A stretch of DNA of 64,000 bases from SSF14 sp046331245 (GTDB lineage: Bacteria; Actinomycetota; Acidimicrobiia; Acidimicrobiales; Microtrichaceae): assembly GCA_046331245.1 (NCBI GenBank), contig JAXLRH010000002.1, forward strand, positions 62,001 through 126,000, in the 5' to 3' direction. Numbering within the stretch: the stretch's first letter is position 1; every line of letters begins with the position of its first letter. The notes beneath the pieces were generated by a model that was not told the origin of the DNA, did not search any database, and saw only the letters and a program-made list of their open reading frames with translations. The position numbers were made by a program, and so were the translations under genes. Below are positions 27,401 to 35,915 of the stretch, one piece after another.

Positions 27401-29427
27401 GCAGCCATCTCCGCGTCGTCCGCCGCCGGCTCGTCCCGAGCCGAGCGCGCGCTGGACCCCGCCAGCAGCCGCACGATCTGGTTACGCGTGCGGAACCACA
27501 ACCCGCCGAGCCCGTCGGGCATCATCATCAGCACGAGGAGGACGCCGGCCGACGACGCGAGGATCTGCCAGTTGCCCGGCAGCAGCCACTGGGCGCCACG
27601 CAGATAGACCGCGGCGAGCACGCCTCCGAGGGGGCTCCCCAGGCCACCGATGACCGCGGCCACGAACACGGCGACGCCGGCTCCGACGTCGTAGTTCTCG
27701 TCGCGGAACGCCGCCTGGTGGAGCACGAAGACCGCGCCGCCCACGGCGGCGATGAAGCCCGACATCGCGAACGCCACCAGCTTCGCGACGACGACGTTCA
27801 CGCCGTACGAGGCGGCTGCCGGCTCATTGTCCCGCTGGGCGACCAGCACCCGTCCGAACCGACTGCGCCGCAGCCCGCGCACCGCCACCATGGCGAGCAC
27901 GAGGATCACCAGCGACAGGTGGTAGAGGCGCACCGGCGAGTCGATGTCGATGCGCCCGAAGAGGCGGGGCCGGGTGAACACGCCGGTGGGGATCCACCGG
28001 ATCACCTCGTTCGAGAACAGCGCGGACGACGCGGCGACCGCCATCCCGAGCGTCACCACGGCCAGGTTCAGACCGCGCAGCCGCAGCGCCGGGATGCCCA
28101 CCACCACCGCTGCGGCCGCGCCCACCACGCCGGCCGCCAGCATCGCCACCACCGGGTCGACGCCGTGGTCGACGATCGACCACGCCGCCACCGCTCCCCC
28201 GAGCCCGACGAACGCCATCTGCCCGAGCGACACCTGACCGGCCCATCCCGCCAGCACCACCATCGACAGGCCGATGGTCGCGAACACCAGCACGGCTCCG
28301 GCCTTGAGGGTGCCGGCCGTGCCCAGCACGTGCGGCAGCACCAGCACGACGGCGATGCCGACGGCCGCCACCGTCCAGCGGAACGCGCGCACCCGACCGA
28401 GCCGCGCCACCTCCGGCGGCAGCGCGTGGAACTCGGTGGCCAGCCCCCACGAGCCGGACTGGTGGCCCGACAACCGGCTGACGCCGCGCCGCTGAGCCAG
28501 CAGCGCCACGAGGATCACCGCGAGCAGCACCGGGCCGACGAGTGCGCCGTCGTTCGCCCGCTCCATCGCGCTCTGCAGGATGCCGAGCGACACCGACGAG
28601 GCAGCAACCGCTCCCAGGTTGGTCATCCGTCCCATCACCAGCGCGGCGAGCGCCCGCAGGAGCACCCCCCACGTGAACAGGCCCCCCGGCGGAAGACCCG
28701 TCACGCCCGCCTGGAGGAACACCGACAGGAACGCGAGCAGCGAGGCGATCATCCACACCTGCGTCTGCAGTCGCTTCACGGGAATGCCGAGGAGCGACGC
28801 CCGGTCCGGGGCCGAGGCCGCAGCGCGGATGGCGACGCCCGTGTCGGTCGCACGGAGGAACACGGCGACGCCGACCAGGAGGATCGGCGCGACGATGACG
28901 GCCATCAGGTCGTTGGCGTCGAACACCACCGCGCCCACGGTCGTCGTGAAGCCGAACGGCGGATCGAAGGTGCGGATCGTCGGTGTCAGGTGCCAGATCG
29001 AGGGGAACGTGAGCGACCCGAAGGCCAGCAGCTGACCGACGCCGATCGTCGCCACGGTGACGATCAGCCGCGGGGCGCCGAAGAACCGACGGATGAAGGC
29101 GAGCTCCACGATGCCGCCGAGCAGCAGCGCGACGAGGATGCCGCCGATCAGCGACATCCAGTAGGTGAAGCCCCACACCTCCATCACCACGATCGCCGCG
29201 GTCGCGGGAAGCGCCCCGAGGTCGGCCTGGGCGAAGCTCACCACGTTGTTCGCCCGGTAGATCAGCGCCATGCCGACGGCGATGAGCGACCCGAGCCCAC
29301 CGAGGATCACCCCCGACACGAACGTGCCGGCCGACACCGGCCACACCACCTGCTGGAGGGCGATGACGGCCACAGCCGGCGCGAACACCGGGACGGCTGC
29401 GGGCACACGCTCCCGGAGTCCAGTCAT
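27397..29427 (-). CDS. Fused branched-chain amino acid ABC permease LivH-LivM
   Basis: 676 aa from ATG 29427. The N-terminal half (~25-310) is LivH-like (ILGGLGSLIAVGMALIYRANNVVSFAQADLGAL). The C-terminal half (~345-650) is LivM-like (AGWAGQVSLGQMAFVGLGG, ALRLRGLNLAVVTLGMA, AAVIGGLGSPLGGVLAA). It forms the transmembrane channel of the ABC importer. First gene of the operon; the next gene overlaps it by 4 nt. Upstream in-frame codons lack hydrophobic or conserved content and run into the divergent LLM gene, so they are excluded. A G-rich stretch about 10 nt upstream may act as the ribosome binding site. Confidence 0.92.
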   Translation of the reverse strand: MTGLRERVPAAVPVFAPAVAVIALQQVVWPVSAGTFVSGVILGGLGSLIAVGMALIYRANNVVSFAQADLGALPATAAIVVMEVWGFTYWMSLIGGILVALLLGGIVELAFIRRFFGAPRLIVTVATIGVGQLLAFGSLTFPSIWHLTPTIRTFDPPFGFTTTVGAVVFDANDLMAVIVAPILLVGVAVFLRATDTGVAIRAAASAPDRASLLGIPVKRLQTQVWMIASLLAFLSVFLQAGVTGLPPGGLFTWGVLLRALAALVMGRMTNLGAVAASSVSLGILQSAMERANDGALVGPVLLAVILVALLAQRRGVSRLSGHQSGSWGLATEFHALPPEVARLGRVRAFRWTVAAVGIAVVLVLPHVLGTAGTLKAGAVLVFATIGLSMVVLAGWAGQVSLGQMAFVGLGGAVAAWSIVDHGVDPVVAMLAAGVVGAAAAVVVGIPALRLRGLNLAVVTLGMAVAASSALFSNEVIRWIPTGVFTRPRLFGRIDIDSPVRLYHLSLVILVLAMVAVRGLRRSRFGRVLVAQRDNEPAAASYGVNVVVAKLVAFAMSGFIAAVGGAVFVLHQAAFRDENYDVGAGVAVFVAAVIGGLGSPLGGVLAAVYLRGAQWLLPGNWQILASSAGVLLVLMMMPDGLGGLWFRTRNQIVRLLAGSSARSARDEPAADDAEMAA

Positions 29428-29515
29428 CAGCCGAACGACCCCCCGATCATGCGCCCCGGAACGAAGCCGGAGTGTAGACCGCTCCCTCCGATCGAGATGA
29501 GTAGGGTCGATCCAC

Positions 29516-30538
29516 ATGTTGGTCGACGGCGGGCTCGGACCCGATCTCACACACGATCTCGAGACGTTCGGGGCGCAGGCCGCCGAGCTCCAGGCCGCCG
29601 GGTACAACGGCATCTGGACCGCCGAGACGAACCACGATCCGTTCTTCCCACTGCTCCTCGCGGCCGGCACGACCACCGAGGTCGACCTCGGCACGTCGAT
29701 CGCCGTCGCGTTCGCGCGCAGCCCGATGACGCTCGCCGCCACGGCCAACGACCTGCAGGCCTACACCGGCGGACGCTTCATCCTCGGTCTCGGCAGCCAG
29801 ATCAAGCCGCACATCGAGCGACGGTTCTCGATGCCGTGGTCGCACCCGGCCGCCCGCATGCGTGAGTTCGTCCTCGCCATGCGCGCCATCTGGGCGTGCT
29901 GGAACGAGGGCACGAAGCTCGACTTCCGCGGCGACTTCTACACGCACACCCTCATGACCCCGTTCTTCGATCCCGGCCCGAACCCGCACGGCGCGCCGCG
30001 CGTCTTCCTCGCTGCCGTGGGCGAGCGCATGACCGAGGTCGCCGGCGAGGTGTGCGACGGCCTCATCTGCCATGCCTTCACGACGGAGCGGTACCTCCGC
30101 GAGGTCACGATTCCCGCACTCGAACGCGGGCTCGCGGCGTCGGGCCGCACGCTGGCCGACATCGAGATCTCGGGCCCGGCGTTCGTGGTCACCGGCGCCG
30201 ACGAGGAGTCGTTCGAGAAGTCCAAGGCCGGCACCCGCCAGCAGATCGCGTTCTACGGGTCGACGCCCGCCTACCGGGGCGTGCTCGAGCTCCACGGCTG
30301 GGGCGACCTCCAGCCCGAGCTCAACCGCATGTCCAAGGAGGGCAAGTGGAAGGAGATGGGCGACCTGATCGACGACGAGATCCTCGACACCTTCGCCGTC
30401 ATCGCCGAGCCCGCCGGCATCGCTCCGGCGTTCACCGCGCGCTTCGGCGACGTGGTCGACCGCCTCAGCTTCTACGCCCCCTACAAGAGCGATCCCGAGA
30501 CCTGGCTGCCGGTGCTGGCAGCGCTGCAGCAGGCCTGA
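29516..30538 (+). CDS. LLM-class F420-dependent oxidoreductase (TIGR03617-like)
   Basis: 340 aa. Luciferase-like TIM barrel: starts MLVDGGLGPDL, then GYNGIWTAETNHDPF, LGTSIAVAFARSPM, GRFILGLGSQIKPHIERR and GAPRVFLAAVGERM. These match an actinobacterial LLM subfamily expected to use coenzyme F420. Substrate unknown. Divergent from the ABC operon, with 88 bp between starts; TAGGGT lies 8 nt before the ATG. The next gene, a fatty acyl ligase, is convergent. Confidence 0.92.
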   Translation: MLVDGGLGPDLTHDLETFGAQAAELQAAGYNGIWTAETNHDPFFPLLLAAGTTTEVDLGTSIAVAFARSPMTLAATANDLQAYTGGRFILGLGSQIKPHIERRFSMPWSHPAARMREFVLAMRAIWACWNEGTKLDFRGDFYTHTLMTPFFDPGPNPHGAPRVFLAAVGERMTEVAGEVCDGLICHAFTTERYLREVTIPALERGLAASGRTLADIEISGPAFVVTGADEESFEKSKAGTRQQIAFYGSTPAYRGVLELHGWGDLQPELNRMSKEGKWKEMGDLIDDEILDTFAVIAEPAGIAPAFTARFGDVVDRLSFYAPYKSDPETWLPVLAALQQA

Positions 30539-30566
30539 CCGGCCTGCCGGGCTCGGCCCGGTCGAC

Positions 30567-32216
30567 TCAGCCGGCGAGCTCGCCGCGCTGGTACATCTCC
30601 CGGCACGCCGAACGCTGGAGCTTGCCCGACGACGTCTTCGGGATCGTGCCCGGCGGCACCAGCACCACCTCACGGGGTGGCACGCCGATGTCCTCGGTCA
30701 CCCGGCGGGCGATGACCTTCGCCAGGGCGGCCACGTCGTCGGCGCGGGTCTCGGCCACCACGACGATGTGCTGCTTCGCGTGCGCGCCCTCTTCGCCGAA
30801 AGCGATGACGTTGCCGGTGCGGACGTCGTCGATGCGACCCACGACCTGCTCGATGTCCTGCGGGTAGATGTTGCGGCCGCCGATGATGATGACGTCCTTG
30901 ATGCGGCCGCACATCACGATCTGGCCGTCGACCGTGTACGCCAGGTCGCCCGTGTGCAGCCAGCCGCCTGCGAGGAGCTCGTCGGTGGCCTCGGGCCGCT
31001 CGTAGTAGCCGAGGGTGAGCGAGGTGCCACGCAGCTGGAGCTCGCCGACACGACGGTCGCCGAGCGGCTCTCCCGTTGCGACGTCGATCACGCGGATCTC
31101 GAGGCCCGGGATCGGGAAGCCCAACTTGGCGAGCTCGCGGGCGTTCGGAGCGTCGGCGTCCACCGGCGTGGCCACGTGGTCGTGCTCGAGCGCGTGGCCG
31201 TCGACGACGTCGGTCTGCAGGCCCGAGCCCGGCACGGGGAACGAGCCGGCGATGCACACCTCGGCCATGCCGAACGCGGGGAACGCGGCGTTGGGATCCA
31301 TGCCGAACGCGGCCCCCGCCTCGAGGAAGGTGCGGAAGCCCGCCGCGTCGATGGGCTCCGCGCCGTTGAGGCAGATGCGCAGGCGGGACAGGTCGAGCCC
31401 CTCGGCACGACGCAGCGACCGGGTGGCCAGGGCGAAGCTGAAGTTCGGGCCGGCGGTGATGGTGCCGTCGAGCTCGGAGATCCACTGCATCCAGCGGCCG
31501 GGCTTCGAGAGGAAGTCCTGCGGCGCGCCCTGCACGAGCCCGCACCCCGTGGTCATCGGGATCGTGAGGAGACCGATGAGGCCCATGTCGTGGTAGAGCG
31601 GCAGCCACGACACGACGGTGTCGTCGAGCGTCATCTGCGCCGCCTCGTAGCAGCCGTCGATGTTGGCGCAGAGCTGACGGTGGGCCAGCATCACGCCCTT
31701 GGGCTCGGACGTGGAGCCGCTCGTGAACTGCAGCACCGCGAGCGCATCGGCGTCGGGGGTGGGGCGCTTCCAGTCGTCGGCGGTCTGGCCGGTCGCCTCG
31801 GGCGACAGATCGGCGTAGCTGAGGAACGTGGGATCGCCGGGCTGGTGCTCGATGAACTCCGCCAGCTGCGGGTCGAGCACCACGGTGGCGACGTTCGCGA
31901 AGCGGATGCGGTCGCGCGTCTGCTCGATGAACTGGTCGAGCGACCCCATGCGCATGGGCAGCGGCAGCATGACGAGCACACCGCCGGCGAGCCACACGGC
32001 CTGGATGGCCGTGACGAGGTCACGCGTGGTGGGCCCCATGAGCGCGACGTGCGCGCCCTCGCCGACCCCGAGCGACTGCAGACCGGCCGCCATCGCCTTG
32101 GCGTCGTCGTGCAGTTCGGCCCAGCTGATGGTCTCGTGTTCGTCGCCGTCGATGAACGTGACCGTGCCCGACGTGGTGGTCGCGGCACGCTCGATTCTCT
32201 CCGGAAGCGTGAGCAT
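30567..32216 (-). CDS. Fatty acyl-AMP ligase / acyl-CoA synthetase (FadD-like)
   Basis: 549 aa. ANL superfamily enzyme with the P-loop-like LQFTSGSTSEPKGVM, SWLPLYHDMGLIG, ICLNGAEPI, the YYERPEATDELLAGGWLHTGD hinge region and the C-terminal catalytic Lys in PKTSSGKLQRSACR. The SWLPLYHDMGLIG segment is characteristic of FadD32-like fatty acyl-AMP ligases. It would activate a fatty acid for lipid or polyketide synthesis; whether it hands over to CoA or to an acyl carrier protein cannot be told. TACCGT lies 6 nt before the ATG, indicating a leaderless transcript. Confidence 0.93.
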   Translation of the reverse strand: MLTLPERIERAATTTSGTVTFIDGDEHETISWAELHDDAKAMAAGLQSLGVGEGAHVALMGPTTRDLVTAIQAVWLAGGVLVMLPLPMRMGSLDQFIEQTRDRIRFANVATVVLDPQLAEFIEHQPGDPTFLSYADLSPEATGQTADDWKRPTPDADALAVLQFTSGSTSEPKGVMLAHRQLCANIDGCYEAAQMTLDDTVVSWLPLYHDMGLIGLLTIPMTTGCGLVQGAPQDFLSKPGRWMQWISELDGTITAGPNFSFALATRSLRRAEGLDLSRLRICLNGAEPIDAAGFRTFLEAGAAFGMDPNAAFPAFGMAEVCIAGSFPVPGSGLQTDVVDGHALEHDHVATPVDADAPNARELAKLGFPIPGLEIRVIDVATGEPLGDRRVGELQLRGTSLTLGYYERPEATDELLAGGWLHTGDLAYTVDGQIVMCGRIKDVIIIGGRNIYPQDIEQVVGRIDDVRTGNVIAFGEEGAHAKQHIVVVAETRADDVAALAKVIARRVTEDIGVPPREVVLVPPGTIPKTSSGKLQRSACREMYQRGELAG

Positions 32217-32222
32217 CGACCC

Positions 32223-32228
32223 ACGGTA
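32223..32228 (-). promoter_or_regulatory. Putative -10 (TACCGT), leaderless start of acyl ligase gene
   Basis: Minus-strand TACCGT ends 6 nt before ATG 32216. Confidence 0.5.
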
Positions 32229-32390
32229 GCCAGTTCATCCGGAGAACGAGATTCACGGGATGGGGCGCCAGATCGGGTGTCGTGGCGGCCTTCCCGTCGG
32301 CCTCGGCGGCCGCCTCCGGGCGAGATGCGTGCCCCTCCCCCGCTGGTTCGCGGACGGGGCACCACCGGTGCTAACCTGACCGATCCGTAC

Positions 32391-32466
32391 GGGGCTGTAG
32401 CTCAATTGGGAGAGCGCTTCCATGGCATGGAAGAGGTAGTCGGTTCGATCCCGATCAGCTCCACCA
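32391..32466 (+). tRNA. tRNA-Ala (anticodon GGC), CCA encoded
   Basis: Full cloverleaf of 76 nt. Acceptor GGGGCTG pairs with CAGCTCC (one G-U), D-arm GCTC/GAGC, anticodon stem CTTCC/GGAAG around loop ATGGCAT (anticodon GGC), T-arm GTCGG-TTCGATC-CCGAT, discriminator A, and CCA in the DNA. Its 3' end borders the degraded island, and near-copies of its last 14 nt (32451-32464) recur at 38839 and 39300, so it has probably served as an integration site. Confidence 0.97.
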
Positions 32467-32474
32467 TAAGTTCC

Positions 32475-32765
32475 TCACTCGAACTGTGGCCGGAGACAAC
32501 GGGGTTTGAACCCGGTTCGCACGTCCGACGAGGAGTCACCAGACACCGCAGGGCTGTCACGTCTCGCATGATCGAGGATGTGCTTGAACACCGGTTCAAG
32601 CTTCACCTCGGCAATGCTCGGCTCCCGTGTGAACGGGTCGGCGTACACCTTGATGCGAGCGAAGAACGTCTGGTTTAGGAGTCGCCGACGGGACGACCCC
32701 GCTCGGCTGTAGCTGTCTGCGCAGTCAGTCGCCAGCTCGTAGGCCGCTGCCAGGTTGGCCATCAC
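32475..32765 (-). pseudogene. Serine recombinase, C-terminal remnant
   Basis: The first ~60 residues (LAAAYELATDCADSYSRAGS, RRRLLNQTFFARIKVY) match the C-terminal coiled and post-recombinase region of large serine recombinases, where a run of the type RRxLNQAFFxxI precedes the stop. The catalytic resolvase domain is absent, and the frame upstream of 32765 is disrupted. The tail after ~residue 70 looks like read-through into non-coding sequence. It sits 9 bp from the tRNA-Ala 3' end, where an integrase is expected. Non-functional remnant. Confidence 0.5.
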
Positions 32766-32889
32766 CGATGCCTCAAGGCTTCGGTATCTCGATTTGCGCC
32801 ATCTCGATCGGGAGTTCGTGCTTCAGCCTCCCGTCGCGTGCCGACGTGTGCTAGGACTGCCCGATCCACTCGGCGCGGCGGGAGAGGCC

Positions 32890-33447
32890 TCATCCGGAGC
32901 GCACGCGGATGATGAGGGCAATGAAGCAGTCACGATGAAGCACGCTCGTCGTTGACCCGGAATGCGTGTAGCGAACGACTGACTCACGCCACTCGATGGG
33001 CTCCTCGCGGCCTTCGCACTTCGGTCGGCAGTCAGGGCGAGTCGCAGTGGCAGCCTCCTCCTCTGCGAGGTCGGCGGCGCACTCCTTCTCACGCACCGCC
33101 AGCTACTCCTTCGAGAACGGGGCGCGATCGACGCAGAAGGCTTTCCAACCGAGGTCGAATTCGTCTCGACCTTCGAACCAAGCGACCGTGGCCACCTCCT
33201 GACATCGGAACCTCGAACAGACGCCCCGAGCACTCCTGCCGTTGCCTTCGAACAGGTGGCCGGACCAGGGCACGGTTGCTGCGTACTCGTTACCCCACGC
33301 ACTCTGCGGAGGTTGGATGAGAAGCCCAATTTCGGTATCGACCGCTTCGATGTGCCGACGATCATTAAGGCCGCACCAGATCGATCGGTCATAGATCGAG
33401 AGCAGTGTGGAACAAGCGTCTCCGGCACAGACTCTCTCGCTGCCCAC
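32890..33447 (-). pseudogene. Unknown protein interrupted by an in-frame amber codon
   Basis: GTG 33447 has GGGGAG 8 nt upstream. 114 codons with protein-like composition (rich in W, F, E, D) run to a TAG at 33103-33105, and the same frame continues for 70 more codons without other stops to TGA at 32890. The downstream part has Cys-rich spacing (DCRPKCEG, then HRDCF) suggestive of metal binding. Read through, the protein would be 185 residues. I do not recognise the family. Either one gene with a recent nonsense mutation, or two adjacent small ORFs. Confidence 0.45.
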
Positions 33448-33541
33448 CTACGATCTCCCCACGGGCAGAGCGTAAGTCCCTACGCCGACGCAGGCATCGG
33501 TTCTGCCGAACTGACGCATTCGGCAACAACGTCAGGGCCGG

Positions 33542-34072
33542 CTATTCGAGTTCTTCGAGCGTGAGTCCACTTCCCGGCGAGCCGGGCAGGTTCGACCACA
33601 CGAAGACAGCGTGTGCGGCAACCGTCTTGGAGTCGTCGATGGCTTGTTCAAGCTCCTGCAGGTTGATCTCCGTCTCCGTGTATCCCGACTTGCGTGGCGA
33701 GTGGACCACCGTGACGGTTCCGTCCCTGGGGCTACCCGTTTCGATGTGCCCGTGTGCAACCAGATTCCGAAGGTCAGCGACTCGCAGTGCCGTCGTCCTG
33801 AGGTGCTGGGTGGCGGGATGGAGCTCGCCGTGCTGCCGCGCCGCAATGTCACCAACTCGCTCGACCTTCTCCCTGAAATGCATCGAGACAATCTCGATCG
33901 GCAGGTCCGCGTAGGCTCCGGACGGTAGGCCTCGGTCAAGTGCGATCACCCCGTCGCAGTTCGTTCCAATCGCAGCCGTCTCCGACATCAGCCGACCGAC
34001 GAGCAGGCAGTAGTGATCGAGCGTCGCCTGCATCACGGTGAATGCCAGCACGAAGTCAGAGATGTCATCCAT
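33542..34072 (-). CDS. HEPN-domain-like protein, candidate RNase of a two-gene module
   Basis: 176 aa. Helical N-terminal half (VLAFTVMQATLDHYCLLVGR), then a helix carrying LRNLVAHG, which contains the Rx4H motif (R-N-L-V-A-H) of HEPN ribonucleases common in toxin and abortive-infection systems, followed by strands (TVTVVHSPRK) and a final helix. Its ATG overlaps the preceding membrane-protein gene by 8 bp, so the two are translated together. In HEPN modules the partner often senses or restrains the nuclease; that role for the membrane protein is inferred. Not assigned to a named defence system. Confidence 0.6.
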   Translation of the reverse strand: MDDISDFVLAFTVMQATLDHYCLLVGRLMSETAAIGTNCDGVIALDRGLPSGAYADLPIEIVSMHFREKVERVGDIAARQHGELHPATQHLRTTALRVADLRNLVAHGHIETGSPRDGTVTVVHSPRKSGYTETEINLQELEQAIDDSKTVAAHAVFVWSNLPGSPGSGLTLEELE

Positions 34073-34775
34073 CTGCGGGCTCCGTTGGCTCCGGCTTGTC
34101 TGCTGCCTGCGTGAGGTCGACGACCTGGCGTGGGTTCTCGATCATCGACCACCCTCCGAGCAGGAACAATCCACACGCCACGGCGAGACTCGCCCACAGA
34201 AAGGGGTTCGATGCCGGCACGTGATCGAACAGTTGCAAGAACATGCGCACCAGGTACGCCGGGGCTCCGAGGAAGTAGATGACGAACAAACCCAATCGGA
34301 TCGACCACTCACTCTTCGCTGACCCGGGAGCCAGCCCACCCGTGGAAAAGTAGAGAGGCTGAGGCGGCTCCAGACATCGCTCGAACTTCCATCGGGCGGC
34401 GGACGAGTTCCACAGTTCGAACACGGCAGTGTGAGTCCGAAGGAGTACGAGGCTCTGGTTCGACAGGATGATCATCTCCAGCCAGAAGTACGCCAGAACC
34501 GGTGGGAACCCGAGCATCACCACATCGCTGCGGTGGGCGCTAAGTGGCCCGACATTGATCGATGCCGTCCCGTCGTGTGCGAGAAGCTCGAACACTGCAA
34601 CCACGATAAGGATCAGCCCTGAAACACGGGCCATCCGACTCCGCACATTGTTGATCGCCTCCAGCACCATCGCTTGGTAGTGCCGGAGGTCGTCCTTTTC
34701 GACGTTGGCGAATGCCTTTCGTGCTGCCGCCGAGATCAGCGTCGCGACGTCGTCGATCGGGACTTGAGAGGTCAT
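34065..34775 (-). CDS. Four-helix membrane protein, partner of HEPN-like protein
   Basis: 236 aa from ATG 34775. A charged N-terminal helix (residues 1-48) precedes four hydrophobic segments (SGLILIVVAVFELLA, VMLGFPPVLAYFWLEMIIL, LGLFVIYFLGAPAYL, FLWASLAVACGLFLLGG). Between helices 2 and 3 a Trp/Arg-rich loop (~110-160) faces one side of the membrane. The tail is acidic and proline-rich. No family recognised. TACCGT 7 nt before the ATG sets the start and gives the pair its own leaderless promoter. Gene order (membrane protein, then HEPN with 8-bp overlap) suggests a toxin-like or phage-response unit. Confidence 0.6.
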   Translation of the reverse strand: MTSQVPIDDVATLISAAARKAFANVEKDDLRHYQAMVLEAINNVRSRMARVSGLILIVVAVFELLAHDGTASINVGPLSAHRSDVVMLGFPPVLAYFWLEMIILSNQSLVLLRTHTAVFELWNSSAARWKFERCLEPPQPLYFSTGGLAPGSAKSEWSIRLGLFVIYFLGAPAYLVRMFLQLFDHVPASNPFLWASLAVACGLFLLGGWSMIENPRQVVDLTQAADKPEPTEPADG

Positions 34776-34782
34776 AGGTCGG

Positions 34783-34788
34783 ACGGTA
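34783..34788 (-). promoter_or_regulatory. Putative -10 (TACCGT), leaderless start of membrane/HEPN module
   Basis: Minus-strand TACCGT ends 7 nt before ATG 34775. Confidence 0.5.
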
Positions 34789-35032
34789 GCCCCGCCATCG
34801 GCAGCGGAGCGATCAACCAGTAGAGCGGCTGACCCATTCGATACTCGAAGCTCGGGCCGGCGGTGAGGCACGGACCCAACTCACCCGCCAGGCAGTGACG
34901 AGCAGTCGCCTCCGTCCGGCTCTCGAAATGGCGTGCGAGGAGACTTACGGCTGATGACCTGCCCGATCAACACCGGGTCACCGAGCTAATCGATGCGCTC
35001 CCAGATGATTCGTAGGCTCCCATCCCGCGCCG

Positions 35033-35311
35033 TCACTCCAGACGCTCTCGCGACACGTTGAGCCAACCCAGGTGCATCCGTTCGGTGTCAGAGATGACGA
35101 GGTCCCATGTTCTAAACGACAGCGGCGGCGACGGCAACTGTTCAAGTGAAGCCTTCACCCGCCCTGCCCCCGAGGTGTATGCCTGAGCGATCATCAAGCC
35201 ACGAACCCGAGGCGGCTCGCTGTTCGCAGCCAGATGACTCTGAGCGGCCAACACGTACCCATGGAACTTGTTGACCTCGCCATCGGTCGCCTCCCCGGCC
35301 TTCGCCGCCAA
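35033..35311 (-). pseudogene. 5'-truncated gene fragment, possible nuclease C-terminus
   Basis: About 75 protein-like residues (from KFHGYVLAAQSHLA through VRGLMIAQAYTSGAG and FRTWDLVIS) resemble the end of a PD-(D/E)xK-type or similar endonuclease, in which a helix and a core strand precede an FxxWD element. Only a poor TTG start exists, directly after a stop, and the match begins abruptly near 35290, where a plus-strand fragment also starts. Probably a truncated remnant. The nuclease assignment is tentative. Confidence 0.35.
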
Positions 35312-35537
35312 TCAGCTCATCACCGTCGACGGATGGGTGCGCACTCGCACCGCGTACATCACCAACGGCCCGCCATGGGACAGCGACGTGTGGTTTCACC
35401 TCGCCAACGAGAGCGGTTGGGTCAGCTTCGCAGGAGTCCGAGCCGTCCAGACAACCCCGGATCCGCAGGGCGGCTTCGGGCCGGGAGGATCCCCGGCGCC
35501 GGTCGATTCGGACTGTTCGGGAACGTATCGACCTTGA
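35268..35537 (+). pseudogene. 5'-truncated fragment of a secreted SH3-like protein
   Basis: Residues after ~17 (LITVDGWVRTRTAYITNG, ESGWVSFAGVRA, ending in a Gly/Pro-rich DSDCSGTYRP) look like one bacterial SH3-type repeat and a C-terminal tail. The only starts are weak and no signal peptide is present, so the 5' part is missing. The left end coincides with the truncated end of the opposite-strand fragment, which suggests a rearrangement junction near 35290. Confidence 0.35.
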
Positions 35538-35678
35538 GGCGAGCGCCACTGGGGAAGCCCTCGCACCCACGGGAGCAGTTCGCTCGTGCCGGTGGGATTC
35601 ATGCCGCCGAGGTGGACGAAGCGTGTACCGATCGCAACTGTCGCAGTACTGCCCATCCCGCAGTCGGATGGCACACCC

Positions 35679-35915
35679 TCAGGCAGAGCGAGCCTGCCGC
35701 TTGAAATGCTCCAGGTCAGCGACTGTCAGGAGAGTCACGTCGACCTGATCGGGGACGTGGACACCCTCCTCGCCAAGGATGTCCAACAGCACGGCGAGCC
35801 CGAGGGAGTCGACCCCGAGATAGATCAGCGTGTCGTCTGGTCGCACCGAGTCGATAGGGACCTCGCAGATCGAAGCCACGAGCGCTGCGATCTGATCGTC
35901 AGGCACCGGCGTCAC
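35679..35915 (-). CDS. Acyl carrier protein-like protein
   Basis: 78 aa from GTG 35915 (35906 is possible). Four-helix carrier fold with the phosphopantetheine site GVDSLGLAVLL (Ser in DSL at the start of helix II), preceded by VRPDDTLIYL and followed by VTLLTVADLEHF. It would carry an acyl or aminoacyl group on a pantetheine arm. Its start overlaps the GNAT gene's end, and that gene in turn begins 3 bp after a secreted G1 peptidase gene, so this is a dedicated carrier rather than the housekeeping AcpP. No ketosynthase or adenylation enzyme is adjacent. Confidence 0.75.
   Translation of the reverse strand: MTPVPDDQIAALVASICEVPIDSVRPDDTLIYLGVDSLGLAVLLDILGEEGVHVPDQVDVTLLTVADLEHFKRQARSA

Noticed and set aside
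24386..27607. Plus-strand open frame of over 1000 codons opposite the MFS-ATPase fusion
   Set aside because: Antisense shadow; the minus strand carries complete ABC and MFS motifs.
32499..32531. Minus-strand GGGTTCAAACCCC stretch resembling a tRNA T-arm
   Set aside because: Only the T-loop and part of a stem fit; no D-arm or anticodon arm, and no CCA. Too weak to call a tRNA fragment.
32402..32599. Minus-strand frame running through the tRNA gene (GIEPTTSS-like residues)
   Set aside because: Known annotation artefact: translation of tRNA complement.
32823..33428. Minus-strand 201-codon frame in the island
   Set aside because: Ser/Arg/Pro-rich and overlaps the better-supported interrupted gene in another frame.
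34886..35013. Plus-strand segment ending DLPDQHRVTELIDALPDDS before a stop
   Set aside because: Looks mildly protein-like, but no start or ribosome site and too short to assign; may be a remnant.
35396..35674. Minus-strand 92-codon frame overlapping the SH3-like fragment
   Set aside because: Some protein-like segments, but weak start, no family match, and conflict with the opposite fragment.
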